From contig JAOUNS010000013.1 of NCBI GenBank assembly GCA_029880855.1, positions 62,001-126,000 on the forward strand: a stretch of 64,000 bases of DNA. Reading direction: 5' to 3'. The translations under genes were made by a program, and so were the position numbers. The DNA is from Gammaproteobacteria bacterium. GTDB lineage: Bacteria > Pseudomonadota > Gammaproteobacteria > UBA6429 > Thiohalophilaceae. Shown here in pieces: positions 1-8,529 of this stretch; within the stretch, counting starts at the first letter, position 1, and each line of letters begins with the position of its first letter. The notes beneath the pieces are model-generated. The model ran no database searches. It was not told the DNA's origin and worked only from the letters and a program-made list of their open reading frames with translations.

Positions 1-557
1 CGCTGATGGCGCGGGAGCTGGAGGCAACCGGCGCAACGCTGGATCTGTTTATAGGGAAGAGCTGGCAAACGGCGGATCGTGTTGTCGGCGTTGAGCTGGG
101 CTTGTTTATGTCACCCTTTGAGGAAAAATTTAATATTGGACCGACAACCTATGTCTCCCAGCCGGCCCATACCTTTCAAATGGACAGCACGATTAAATCA
201 AATTTAGGCATCGCGATCCGTCCCCGTCTGGGTTATATCGTGAATGATACCCTTTACTATGGTGTGCTGGGCATCGCATTCCGTCAGTTTGATTACCATT
301 TCCTCTTTACGGATACCTATCAGCCAATCACCATTCCTCTGGACAAGAGCACGTGGGCCCTGGGCTATGTGATTGGCGGCGGCATGGAGAAAAAGATGTC
401 GGGTGACTGGTTGTTGCGCGCCGATGTGACGTACAGCCAGTATGACGCTGCGATTGATGAACAGTCACACGCAACAACACTGCCGGGAGCCGGGTTTGAT
501 CACAAAGTGGATTTCACGGAAACCAGTCTGCGGGTTGGTATCGTGAAAAAGTTTTAA
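1..557 (+). CDS. outer-membrane beta-barrel protein, 3' part
   Basis: The reading frame is open to the left edge, so the gene is cut by the window and its true start lies outside; an in-frame ATG at 6 need not be the start. The visible 183 residues have alternating hydrophobic strands typical of a small Opa/OmpA-like barrel and end in ...VGIVKKF, a terminal phenylalanine of the kind recognised by the Bam machinery. The strand pattern and C-terminus are seen directly. An outer-membrane location is inferred, and the specific function is unknown. It ends 22 bases before gmk on the same strand. Confidence 0.6.
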   Translation, partial: LMARELEATGATLDLFIGKSWQTADRVVGVELGLFMSPFEEKFNIGPTTYVSQPAHTFQMDSTIKSNLGIAIRPRLGYIVNDTLYYGVLGIAFRQFDYHFLFTDTYQPITIPLDKSTWALGYVIGGGMEKKMSGDWLLRADVTYSQYDAAIDEQSHATTLPGAGFDHKVDFTETSLRVGIVKKF

Positions 558-567
558 ACAAAGTTAA

Positions 568-1209
<642 letters not shown>

Positions 1210-1294
1210 GCCTATATTGGCCGGTATACTTGTCTTCCACCCCTGAATTCTCATTGGCTTGCCGTTCGGCAGGCAATATGGAGCTTAAAGTTTT

Positions 1295-1618
1295 ATGGCA
1301 CGAGTGACTGTAGAAGATTGTCTGGATAATGTTGATAACCGTTTCCAATTGGTGCTGGTCGCCAGCAAGCGCGCCCGCCAGATCGCCATGGGCAAAGTGC
1401 CGATGGTGGAATGGGAAAACGACAAACCCACCGTTGTTGCCCTGCGTGAAATCGCAGAAGGCTTCGTCACCAACAAGATTTTGGAAGAAAAAGAGGCACC
1501 GCCTGCGGCTGAGCCGGAAGAGATGGTTGCCACCGGTATGAGTGCAGAGGCCAACCCCAGTGATGAAATCATTGAAGCCACGGCCGAAACACCGGCGTTA
1601 AAAAACGAAGACGAGTAA
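1295..1618 (+). CDS. rpoZ: RNA polymerase omega subunit
   Basis: Small subunit that aids assembly of RNA polymerase and contributes to a ppGpp-binding site. The 107-residue product starts [20 protein letters not shown], the canonical omega N-terminus, and contains KRARQIAMG and [15 protein letters not shown], the core conserved block. The C-terminal third is acidic and Pro/Glu-rich, which is the variable part of this family. A GGAG-type ribosome site precedes the ATG at 1295. It lies between gmk and spoT as in most gammaproteobacteria. Confidence 0.97.
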   Translation: MARVTVEDCLDNVDNRFQLVLVASKRARQIAMGKVPMVEWENDKPTVVALREIAEGFVTNKILEEKEAPPAAEPEEMVATGMSAEANPSDEIIEATAETPALKNEDE

Positions 1619-1626
1619 TTGCAGGA

Positions 1627-1643
1627 GGCGTTAAATTAACGCC
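1627..1643. promoter_or_regulatory. perfect palindrome overlapping the spoT ribosome site
   Basis: The arms GGCGTTAA and TTAACGCC flank a single central A. The left arm includes the last bases of the AGGAGG ribosome site at 1623-1628. As RNA it could form a short hairpin that partly hides this site, or as DNA a protein-binding dyad. No regulator is identified. Its position just before spoT makes translational control conceivable, but that is inference. Confidence 0.4.
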
Positions 1644-3803
1644 ACACCCACACATGTCCACATCAAGGCGAAGGGCAACCAGGCTTTTCGCATCAGCCAC
1701 CTGTGTGAAATTCTTGAAGAATATCTCGCCCCCGAAGAGGTAGCCGAGGTCTATCGGGCCTACCTGTTCGGGGCCGAGGCCCACGAAGGCCAACACCGCA
1801 AAAGCGGTGAACCTTATATTTTTCACCCCATCACTGTCGCCAAAATCCTCGCCGAGATGCGCATGGACCACAAGAGCATTGTGGCGGCCATCCTGCATGA
1901 CGTGATTGAAGATACCGACATGGCGCGGGACACCATTGCCGAGCAGTTCGGTGAAGAGGTGGCGGCGCTGGTGGACGGGGTGAGCAAGCTGACCCACATC
2001 GAGTTTGAAAGCAAGGCCGAGGCCCAGGCGGAAAACTTCCGCAAGATGCTGCTGGCCATGGTGCAGGATATCCGTGTGATCATGGTTAAGCTGGCGGATC
2101 GCCTGCACAACATGCGGACACTGGATGTTATGCGGCCGGACAAACGCCGGCGCATCGCCAAGGAGACCCTGGAGATCTACGCCCCCATCGCCAATCGTCT
2201 GGGGATGCATAATCTCCGCCTGGAACTGGAAGACCTGGGATTCCGGGCCAGTAACCCGCTGCGTTATCAGGTGCTGGAAGATGCCATGAAGCGGGTGCGG
2301 GGCAACCGCAGCGAAATCGTCAGCAAGATTGAGGGCGCCATCCAGACCCGACTGGAGCAGGAAGGTCTGCCGGGACGGGTGGTGGGCCGGGAAAAACACC
2401 TCTACAGCATCTATCGCAAGATGCGCACCAAACACCTTTCGTTCAATGAAGTGATGGATGTGTTCGCCTTTCGCATTATCGTCGACAAGGTGGATACCTG
2501 TTATCGGGCGCTCGGTGCCGTGCATGGGTTGTTTACCCCGGTGCCGGGCCGCTTCAAGGACTATATCGCCATACCCAAGGTCAACGGCTATCAGTCGTTG
2601 CACACGGTGTTATTCAGTCCCTACAGCGTACCCATTGAGGTACAGATCCGCACCGAGGACATGGAAAAAGTGGCCGATGCGGGCATTGCCGCCCACTGGC
2701 AGTACAAGAGCAAGGAAAATTCCTCCAACACCAGTACCCATACCCGGGTGCGCCAGTGGTTGAGCAGCCTGTTGGAGATCCAGCAGAACGCGGGCAACTC
2801 CATCGAGTTTCTGGAAAACGTCAAGATCGATCTCTTCCCCGACGAGGTGTACGTCTTTACCCCCACCGGTGAAATTCGGGAAATGCCCCGTGGCGCGACC
2901 GCCGTCGATTTCGCCTACGCGGTGCATACCGATGTGGGCAACCACTGTGTGGCGGTGAAAATTGACCGTCGCCTCATGCCGCTGCGGACCGAGTTACTGA
3001 ATGGCCAAACGGTGGAGATCATCACCGCCAAAGGCACCCGACCCAACCCGGCCTGGCTGGATTTTGTGGTGACCGCCAAGGCCCGCTCCACCATTCGCCA
3101 TTTCCTCAAGAACCTGAAACGGGATGAGTCCATTGCGCTCGGCCAGCGCCTGCTGGAGAAAAGTCTGGCGACCTATAATCTGTCCGCCGGCGATATCGAT
3201 CCGGAACAGATCAAATCCTTGCTCAAGGACTTCGGCCTGAAAAAGCTGCCTGATCTGCTGGAAGAGATCGGCATGGGCAACCGCATCCCCGCCCTGGTGG
3301 CCCGGAATCTGGTGCAGGAGCATTTCGGCAGCCTGCCGGAGGCCGAACACAAGATGAACCACCCGTTGATGATAAAAGGCACCGAAGGGGCCGTTGTCAC
3401 GCTGGCCAAATGCTGTCGACCCATTCCCGGCGATCCCATCCTCGGTTTTGTGACGGCCGGTCGCGGCATTGTGGTCCACACCCAGGGCTGTAAAAACACC
3501 GCCGAGTTTCGCAAGTTGCCGGAGAAGTGGATCGACGTACAATGGGACGAAGAGGCGGAAGGGGATTTCCCGGTGGACCTGCGTGTTCTGGTCAACAACC
3601 AGCGCGGTGTGCTGGCGACGGTCGCTGCCGCCATCTCCGAAATGAATGCCAATATTGAAAACGTCAACATGGAGACCCGCGACGGGATCCATTCCAGCCT
3701 CTCCTTCACCGTTGCGGTACACGGCCGCAAGCACCTGGCGCTCATCATCCGTCGGATCCGCCGTATCGACGTGGTTGAACGTATAACACGCCTGCACAAA
3801 TAA
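1635..3803 (+). CDS. spoT: bifunctional (p)ppGpp synthetase/hydrolase SpoT; start uncertain
   Basis: Makes and hydrolyses the alarmone (p)ppGpp. Domains in order: HD hydrolase (YIFHP and HDVIEDT), synthetase with the RFKD motif typical of bifunctional enzymes rather than RelA, TGS (DEVYVFTPTGEIREMPRGA), and a C-terminal ACT domain. The first ATG in frame (1857) would remove the YIFHP histidine, a metal ligand in Rel hydrolases, so translation must begin upstream. There is no in-frame ATG, GTG or TTG there. Two options exist: an ATT at 1635, six bases after AGGAGG; or the out-of-frame ATG at 1654, which would join the frame if the four-T run near 1685-1688 had one more T. The coordinates use the first option. 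About 720 residues, near the family length. Confidence 0.9.
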   Translation: MNATPTHVHIKAKGNQAFRISHLCEILEEYLAPEEVAEVYRAYLFGAEAHEGQHRKSGEPYIFHPITVAKILAEMRMDHKSIVAAILHDVIEDTDMARDTIAEQFGEEVAALVDGVSKLTHIEFESKAEAQAENFRKMLLAMVQDIRVIMVKLADRLHNMRTLDVMRPDKRRRIAKETLEIYAPIANRLGMHNLRLELEDLGFRASNPLRYQVLEDAMKRVRGNRSEIVSKIEGAIQTRLEQEGLPGRVVGREKHLYSIYRKMRTKHLSFNEVMDVFAFRIIVDKVDTCYRALGAVHGLFTPVPGRFKDYIAIPKVNGYQSLHTVLFSPYSVPIEVQIRTEDMEKVADAGIAAHWQYKSKENSSNTSTHTRVRQWLSSLLEIQQNAGNSIEFLENVKIDLFPDEVYVFTPTGEIREMPRGATAVDFAYAVHTDVGNHCVAVKIDRRLMPLRTELLNGQTVEIITAKGTRPNPAWLDFVVTAKARSTIRHFLKNLKRDESIALGQRLLEKSLATYNLSAGDIDPEQIKSLLKDFGLKKLPDLLEEIGMGNRIPALVARNLVQEHFGSLPEAEHKMNHPLMIKGTEGAVVTLAKCCRPIPGDPILGFVTAGRGIVVHTQGCKNTAEFRKLPEKWIDVQWDEEAEGDFPVDLRVLVNNQRGVLATVAAAISEMNANIENVNMETRDGIHSSLSFTVAVHGRKHLALIIRRIRRIDVVERITRLHK

Positions 3804-4037
3804 GTCCGACCTGCTTCCTTCGCGAGGGATGAAGCCCGCATCCCGAATATGCCATTAAAACAGGCAGCCTAAAGAAAAGCCTGCTTTGAGCCGATGCCGT
3901 AGATAGCAGGATTGCATTTCTGACGAGCCGGTTTTGCTTATTCATTACATAAATAAAGTAAATCATTTGTCGATGATGCCCGGGTTTATCGGTACTGACA
4001 GGTCGCCGGCAGTCCTGCTGTGTAACGGGGAAGTCGC

Positions 4038-5384
4038 GTGAAGAGAACAACAAAGTCATTCATGATGAAAAGAAAACTGGCCAGACTGCAATTCCGACAA
4101 TATCTCGATAAATTCCGTATCGGACGCTTTATCCGGTTTCCTTCATTGCACAAGGGTGCGGCGCTGGTGATGCTGGTGCCGTTGATAGTGCAGGCGGTAT
4201 GGCGCGACGCATTGATCCTGCAAGATGTCGATCTCTCTTTCCTGCCGTTCTTTGGTGAAGGTTATGTCATTGAGCGTTTTGACATCTCTGTCCTGATCCT
4301 GTTACCGGTATTTCTGATCACGGCCATGCTGGCGCAATGGCTGGTTAAACGTTCGGTGCAACCATCATCCCGTACCGCCGGGCAGACTCAAAATGACAAA
4401 CAGACTGCAACGGTTGAGCGAGGTCCCGGCGCTGCCGGTGTGGATGATCTGAATCGTGAAGTGTTACCGATCTGGAACCGGCAAATCGAATCGGCGCGAC
4501 AGCAATCGGAAGTGGCGGTCAAGGCACTGGCCAAACAGTTTGGCGGCATATCAAGACGACTGAACGAAGCCATTCAGGCATCGGTCAGCTATTCCAATGA
4601 CGGTGTGAGTAACATCGGTCAGCGTGACGAAGGTTCAACCGGCATGATCAGTCAGCAGGAACTGGCGGAAATGCTCGACACACTGAAAGAAGCGATTGAT
4701 GTGAAGTCGGTACTGCTGGAAAAGATCAATCAATTGAAAGATCAAACCAACGTCATGAAAGAAGTGGTTTCATCGGTGATGGCCGTATCGCGCAAGACCG
4801 AAGTACTGGCCATCAATGCCTCCATTGAAGCACGACGCGCCGGTTCACAAGGCAAGAGTTTTGGCATTGTGGCGCAGGAAGTTCGCAAACTGTCCGAACA
4901 TTCGGAAAAAATGGTCAAGGACGTAGGCGAACGAATCCACCTGCTGGAACAGAAAATGGATGAGGTCATCGCCCAGACCAACATGAACGCCCATGGACCG
5001 GATGACCTCGCCCGGCAGTCCAACAAAACCATGTCGCTGTATGAACGCTTCCGCATGCTGGCCCTGAGTCTGAGTAAATCGTCAGAAATATTGTTGGTGG
5101 AGAGCAGCAACATCAGAAATGAAATCTATGAGATTCTGGTTGCACTGCAATACCAGGACAAGACCTCCCAGATCCTCATCCATGTTACCGATGACATCAC
5201 CGCCCTGCATGAACACCTCGCGAAAAACCACGCCGCCGCCACCGCAACCGCCATCGATGTGGAAGCCTGGCTGGATAAACTCTATTCACGCTACACCATG
5301 GTGGAGGAATACCGTGCCCATAAGGGTGAGGATGTGGATGTTGGGAAGGTGGAGGAAGAGGATAATTCGCTGGAGTTTTTCTAG
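4038..5384 (+). CDS. membrane protein with a methyl-accepting chemotaxis-type signalling domain
   Basis: 448 residues from a GTG at 4038 (GGGGA seven bases upstream); ATGs at 4062 and 4065 are alternatives. Two hydrophobic segments lie near residues 35-55 and 80-100, separated by only about 25 residues, so there is no sizeable periplasmic sensor. The remainder is helical, with the MCP hairpin-tip-like sequence LAINASIEARRAGSQGKSF followed by IVAQEVRKLSEHSEKM. No HAMP domain and no C-terminal CheR-binding pentapeptide are evident. It probably senses an intracellular or membrane signal. No che genes lie nearby, so its partner pathway is unknown. First gene of the accessory region. Confidence 0.75.
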   Translation: MKRTTKSFMMKRKLARLQFRQYLDKFRIGRFIRFPSLHKGAALVMLVPLIVQAVWRDALILQDVDLSFLPFFGEGYVIERFDISVLILLPVFLITAMLAQWLVKRSVQPSSRTAGQTQNDKQTATVERGPGAAGVDDLNREVLPIWNRQIESARQQSEVAVKALAKQFGGISRRLNEAIQASVSYSNDGVSNIGQRDEGSTGMISQQELAEMLDTLKEAIDVKSVLLEKINQLKDQTNVMKEVVSSVMAVSRKTEVLAINASIEARRAGSQGKSFGIVAQEVRKLSEHSEKMVKDVGERIHLLEQKMDEVIAQTNMNAHGPDDLARQSNKTMSLYERFRMLALSLSKSSEILLVESSNIRNEIYEILVALQYQDKTSQILIHVTDDITALHEHLAKNHAAATATAIDVEAWLDKLYSRYTMVEEYRAHKGEDVDVGKVEEEDNSLEFF

Positions 5385-5453
5385 TTTGATTTCTATTTAG
5401 TGTGTATCGCTGCGCGATGCTTTAATTGGTGTTCGGTCCCGGCCGAACAGCCG

Positions 5454-5487
5454 GGTTCCTTTTCTTGCGCGGCCAAGAAAAGGAACC
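5454..5487. repeat. hairpin repeat, left copy
   Basis: Perfect 14-base arms GGTTCCTTTTCTTG and CAAGAAAAGGAACC flank the six-base loop CGCGGC. Its loop is the reverse complement of the loop of the hairpin at 5883-5916, and the adjoining AAGGCCGCCC sequence recurs there in reverse. The two hairpins are therefore oppositely oriented copies of one element. Confidence 0.75.
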
Positions 5488-5787
5488 GAAAAGAAGGCCG
5501 CCCCGGCTGGTGCAGTCTTGCTGTGAAGTTTGGCTTTCATCGTGAGGCTCGCAGACGGACCCTCCCTGGCCCGGCTGCTCACAAGGCAGTATCCATACTG
5601 CCTGCTTATTTATTCTAAAAGCCAAATTTCACCGCGCACCAGCCAAAGGGGAATGATCCCACCCCTGAATATCATGTTTAAAGCAGGCATATCGATAAGC
5701 ATAAACCTTGCTGCGAGGATCAGTCCCTTTGCTGCCCTGTGATTGGATTTAATTTTTGCATTGATAGCGTAGCGACAGGATGTCGCA

Positions 5788-5824
5788 GTTTGACAAAGGG
5801 CCAGGGAAGGCCCTTTTGTCAAAC
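5788..5824. repeat. long hairpin between the two inverted copies
   Basis: Arms GTTTGACAAAGGGCC and GGCCCTTTTGTCAAAC are complementary apart from one extra base, with the loop AGGGAA. It lies inside a larger nested dyad whose outer arms (about 5730-5762 and 5829-5864) share GTGATTGG and a TTTTTGC tract. No T-run follows, so it is not an obvious terminator. Confidence 0.6.
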
Positions 5825-5882
5825 ACAGGCAAAAATCAAAACCAATCACGGGTTTAGGGCAGCAAGGGCGGCCTTCTCTTTG

Positions 5883-5916
5883 GTGACTTTCTCTTGGCCG
5901 CGCAAGAGAAAGTCAC
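5883..5916. repeat. hairpin repeat, right copy
   Basis: Perfect 14-base arms GTGACTTTCTCTTG and CAAGAGAAAGTCAC flank the loop GCCGCG. From memory, similar GTNACTTTCTTTTG-type palindromes occur between genes in many proteobacteria; that resemblance is recalled, not searched. It is the inverted partner of the hairpin at 5454-5487. Confidence 0.75.
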
Positions 5917-5926
5917 TCGCCTCAGC

Positions 5927-6054
5927 CACGCAGTGGCGGGCGAAAAAAAACATTGAATAAACACATGCCCCATGCCAAAGACGCGCAGCGGCGGGCGAAT
6001 AAGCAACATTAAATGAACAAAAGTGACAAATGAAAACCACGCAGCGACAGGAAA
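5927..6054 (+). repeat. three degenerate direct repeats
   Basis: The motif CACGCAGTGGCGGGCGAA at 5927 recurs as CGCGCAGCGGCGGGCGAA near 5982 and as CACGCAGCGACAGGAAAA near 6038, at a spacing of about 55 bases. Each is followed by an A-rich stretch. The third copy is the most diverged. No function can be assigned. Confidence 0.5.
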
Positions 6055-6070
6055 AAACCAAACCGGAAAA

Positions 6071-7000
6071 CTACAACCACTCCGACAACATCACCCCAAT
6101 CCCAAACCTTTCCCGCTCAACGTTATAGTCAATGAGTGATTCGCCATAACCCTTAAAATACTGAAAATAGACTCGCAGTCGGTTGCGATCATCGACCGGC
6201 AGTGAGTAACTCAGCTCCCAGGTTTTTCGATGGGTGTTGCCCAATGAGTTGCGGTGCATGATGCCGATCATGGAGCGTCCGGTGTGATACATCAGGCGTA
6301 ATTCGCCGTGGCCGAGGTATTTTTCGATGTCGGGGTTGTCGTCGCCGATGGGATCGCCGGGAAAGGCCTTGAGCGGTTCGGTAATGCGGTGCCAGGCGAT
6401 GACGTCAAAATAGAAGGGATGGTTGGCAAAGGTGAGTTGTACATAGTTCCGATCCCAGCTGCGTGAGGTGGCTTCGGGTTGTCCGTTTGACTGGTGTTTC
6501 CATATGCCGAAGTTGATTAATTCCAGTGACCAGTCGCCATAGAGCGGTTGATCTATCAGCCAGTAGAGCATCAGTTCAGGTTCATAGTTGGATTCACGAA
6601 ACGGTGAAGACTGGTGTGAATTGAACATCTGCCACAATGAGAGTTGTGTATAGGCGGCATAGAGTCGTAATTGGCGATCATAGCCGGTCATGATTTGCGA
6701 TTTGAAGCTGATTTGGAATTTGATCTCGGTGTCCTGCAGGGCAGGGTTTTCCTGGTGCAAATCCTTGTTGTTGGAAAAGAGAAAATAGTTTGGTTTATGG
6801 GGCAGCAGTGAGAAGGGGGTATAACGGGATTTGTCTTCCAGACAAAAACGGCGTTTGATCTGGTTGATGTGTATATTACATTCCCGAAAGATGGATTTGA
6901 GTTCTTCTTTTTGCAGGGCGACTTCCGGTTCTTCCGCCAGACTGTACCGGCTAAGGGTCATGAACAGGCAGAGTACGAGAATGGTGGTGAAAAGTTTCAT
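6071..7000 (-). CDS. pldA: outer membrane phospholipase A (OMPLA)
   Basis: Calcium-dependent phospholipase of the outer membrane that removes acyl chains from misplaced phospholipids. 309 residues with a signal peptide (about residues 1-22, ending SRYSLA). The active-site segment is WKHQSNGQ (His169, Ser171), then SRSWDRNY. In E. coli the third triad residue is Asn156 in SRSWNR; here the aligned residue is Asp183 (codon at 6452-6454). The GDD repeat region and closing barrel strands are present. It is the last gene of the minus-strand operon, 44 bases after the coiled-coil gene. The linkage to an amidase and membrane proteins is not the usual pldA context. Confidence 0.92.
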   Translation of the reverse strand: MKLFTTILVLCLFMTLSRYSLAEEPEVALQKEELKSIFRECNIHINQIKRRFCLEDKSRYTPFSLLPHKPNYFLFSNNKDLHQENPALQDTEIKFQISFKSQIMTGYDRQLRLYAAYTQLSLWQMFNSHQSSPFRESNYEPELMLYWLIDQPLYGDWSLELINFGIWKHQSNGQPEATSRSWDRNYVQLTFANHPFYFDVIAWHRITEPLKAFPGDPIGDDNPDIEKYLGHGELRLMYHTGRSMIGIMHRNSLGNTHRKTWELSYSLPVDDRNRLRVYFQYFKGYGESLIDYNVERERFGIGVMLSEWL

Positions 7001-7044
7001 CTCAATCCTTTGCGACAGCCTGCGCCATGCACCATTCAGCTCAC

Positions 7045-7572
7045 CTAAAATTGATAACCAAAGATTAGACCGCTGTTGTTATCCTGCAATAAACCGTGCA
7101 CATTCAGTCGTTGATAGCCGACTGTGAACAGCAGTGCGCCTTCATATTCGTCACCCGATTTGGTGGCGCCGGCGCCGACACTGAAGCGCAGGGGCAGGTT
7201 GTTGGGATTGATCTGGCAACAAAGTTTCAGTTTGCTGACCTGTTGATTGGCCAGGTCACGATCCTTGTCCATCGCGTCGATGATGGTTTTCTGTTTGGCT
7301 ATGGTCGCTTCCTGTGACTTGATGACTTCTGTTTGTTTGTCGTTGACGGCCTTGCTGTCGGTCAGTGCCTTGTCACTTGCCGCCTTGTCGGCTTTGGCCT
7401 TGTCGATGAGCGTTCGCATGTCCTGTTTCATTTCGGCAACCAGTGCGTTCAGGCATTGATTGCGCTCCGTTGCGGTGCCGTTATCACAGGCCGCCCGGGC
7501 AAAGGGGATGCCGGTTGTCAGCAAGAGTGCAAACAAAAGACCGCTAGAGGCCGTATTTGCGGGTAAGTTCAT
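7045..7572 (-). CDS. exported coiled-coil protein with small C-terminal beta domain
   Basis: Not recognised. From the ATG at 7572 the product is 175 residues. A signal peptide is visible (about residues 1-28, ending IPFARA), then a Cys-rich mature start (ACDNGTATERNQC). A long helical stretch (about residues 45-115) rich in Lys, Ala and Asp looks like a coiled coil, followed by a CC pair and a Gly/Tyr-rich C-terminus ending IFGYQF. It overlaps the upstream gene by 29 bases, indicating translational coupling. A longer reading in this frame up to 7947 is the shadow of that upstream gene. A periplasmic spanin-like or scaffold role is possible but unproven. Confidence 0.6.
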   Translation of the reverse strand: MNLPANTASSGLLFALLLTTGIPFARAACDNGTATERNQCLNALVAEMKQDMRTLIDKAKADKAASDKALTDSKAVNDKQTEVIKSQEATIAKQKTIIDAMDKDRDLANQQVSKLKLCCQINPNNLPLRFSVGAGATKSGDEYEGALLFTVGYQRLNVHGLLQDNNSGLIFGYQF

Positions 7573-7960
7573 TAATGGTTTCCTCCAGTTCCTGACCGGT
7601 GCGGGCTTTTTCTTCGCTGGAGCGTTGCGCCGCTGCGGCAAGAATGTCCAGTTGACGTTGTTTTTCAGCGGTATCGGCTTGTTGTTTGGCCAGCTCCGCT
7701 TTTTGTTTTTCGATGAAGTCATCCAGCTGATTGCGTTCCTGCTGGATCTTTTCCACATCGGCACGCAATTTTTTGGTGAACCGGCCAAGCAGAAATAACA
7801 TAAATGATCCACCCAGTGCCACTCCCATGAATACCAGCCAGCCTTTGGAGTAGCCTGAGGTGACACTCCTGATGCCGGCCCAGATGGCGACACCCAGCAG
7901 GATGAAGGCGAGGATCTTGTACGATTCCAGGTGTAAAATTGTATCAAGCAAACTTTGCAT
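7544..7960 (-). CDS. small membrane protein with C-terminal coiled coil
   Basis: Not recognised. 138 residues with two adjacent hydrophobic segments (about residues 14-32 and 40-62, a membrane hairpin), then a highly charged heptad-type helix (about residues 65-135, rich in Gln, Glu, Lys). The start codon shares its A with the stop of the preceding gene (TGATG), so translation is coupled. Architecture and position between a three-segment membrane protein and an exported coiled-coil protein suggest it bridges the inner membrane to another layer, but this is inference. Confidence 0.6.
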   Translation of the reverse strand: MQSLLDTILHLESYKILAFILLGVAIWAGIRSVTSGYSKGWLVFMGVALGGSFMLFLLGRFTKKLRADVEKIQQERNQLDDFIEKQKAELAKQQADTAEKQRQLDILAAAAQRSSEEKARTGQELEETINELTRKYGL

Positions 7961-8529
7961 CAGGCACCTCCCTGGGCCGCCGCCTTTTTGCGGGCTTTTT
8001 CGCGGCTGCGCTCGATGGTGGTAATGACCTTGTGGACCGGCCCCGAACCAAGCCCGATGATGACGCCGGATAAAATGATTCGCAGGTGTGTTTTATCGCT
8101 CAGGATCTCTTCAACCACATGCAGTGATTTGCCCACCTGGACGTAATTAAACAGGTCGATTCGGAACTGGTAGGCCAGATAGATACCGAAGGCGATGCCA
8201 ATGAACTTGGCGGCCAGCTGGGTGAAGACAACCCGGATCTTGTCGCCCGAGATGACCAGCACGGCGCTGTTCTCATCAACCACCTTGTCCTTGTAACGTG
8301 CCAGGACCTTTTCCTGCAAGGCCGGTTTGGTCTTCATCATGTAACCAAGAATATTCTTCAGTTTGGTGTGCAGTTTCTCGGCACGGTGTGACCAGTGTTT
8401 GTCCCAGCCCAGCTTCAGATCCAGGTAATCAAACAGCACCTTGACCATTTCGATGAGCCGTTCTGTCAGCAGGGAGAGGGCCAGCACCAGTGTGAAAAAT
8501 ACAGTTGCCTGAGTGAGTGCATCTGTCAT
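7960..8529 (-). CDS. three-segment membrane protein related to the amidase anchor
   Basis: 189 residues, family not recognised. Hydrophobic segments lie near residues 8-30, 105-125 and 148-168. Two stretches match the N-terminal part of the neighbouring amidase: LTERLIEMVKVLFDYL resembles VVERVTGFLTNIFSYF, and GLGSGPVHKVIT resembles SAGSGPVNVLIT. The pair therefore appears to share a duplicated membrane module with a GSGPV motif. It ends in a strongly basic, probably cytoplasmic tail (ERSREKARKKAA). It overlaps the amidase gene by four bases (ATGA). A holin-like pore or a docking subunit are both conceivable. Confidence 0.55.
   Translation of the reverse strand: MTDALTQATVFFTLVLALSLLTERLIEMVKVLFDYLDLKLGWDKHWSHRAEKLHTKLKNILGYMMKTKPALQEKVLARYKDKVVDENSAVLVISGDKIRVVFTQLAAKFIGIAFGIYLAYQFRIDLFNYVQVGKSLHVVEEILSDKTHLRIILSGVIIGLGSGPVHKVITTIERSREKARKKAAAQGGA

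Larger units (their letters stand above)
5385..6070. other. noncoding stretch rich in inverted repeats
   Basis: 686 bases without a convincing gene. The short ORFs on both strands are open only because of the repeats. The stretch holds a pair of mutually inverted 34-base hairpins (5454-5487 and 5883-5916), an internal hairpin at 5788-5824, a further pair of diverged inverted arms at about 5730-5762 and 5829-5864, and three degenerate direct repeats at 5927-6054. It separates the plus-strand MCP gene from the minus-strand pldA operon and looks like a compound of small non-autonomous repeat elements. Confidence 0.6.

Noticed and set aside
3804-4037. Possible cyclic di-GMP riboswitch upstream of the MCP gene (GTAGATAGCAGGATT segment)
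   Set aside because: Only a short piece recalls the 3' part of GEMM; the other conserved core segments were not found.
5397-5960. Small ORFs across the repeat region (60-79 codons)
   Set aside because: Their composition follows the inverted repeats, and none has a ribosome site or family match.
7573-7947. N-terminal extension of the exported coiled-coil gene up to 7947
   Set aside because: That part is the out-of-frame shadow of the 138-residue membrane protein; the signal peptide begins at the ATG at 7572.
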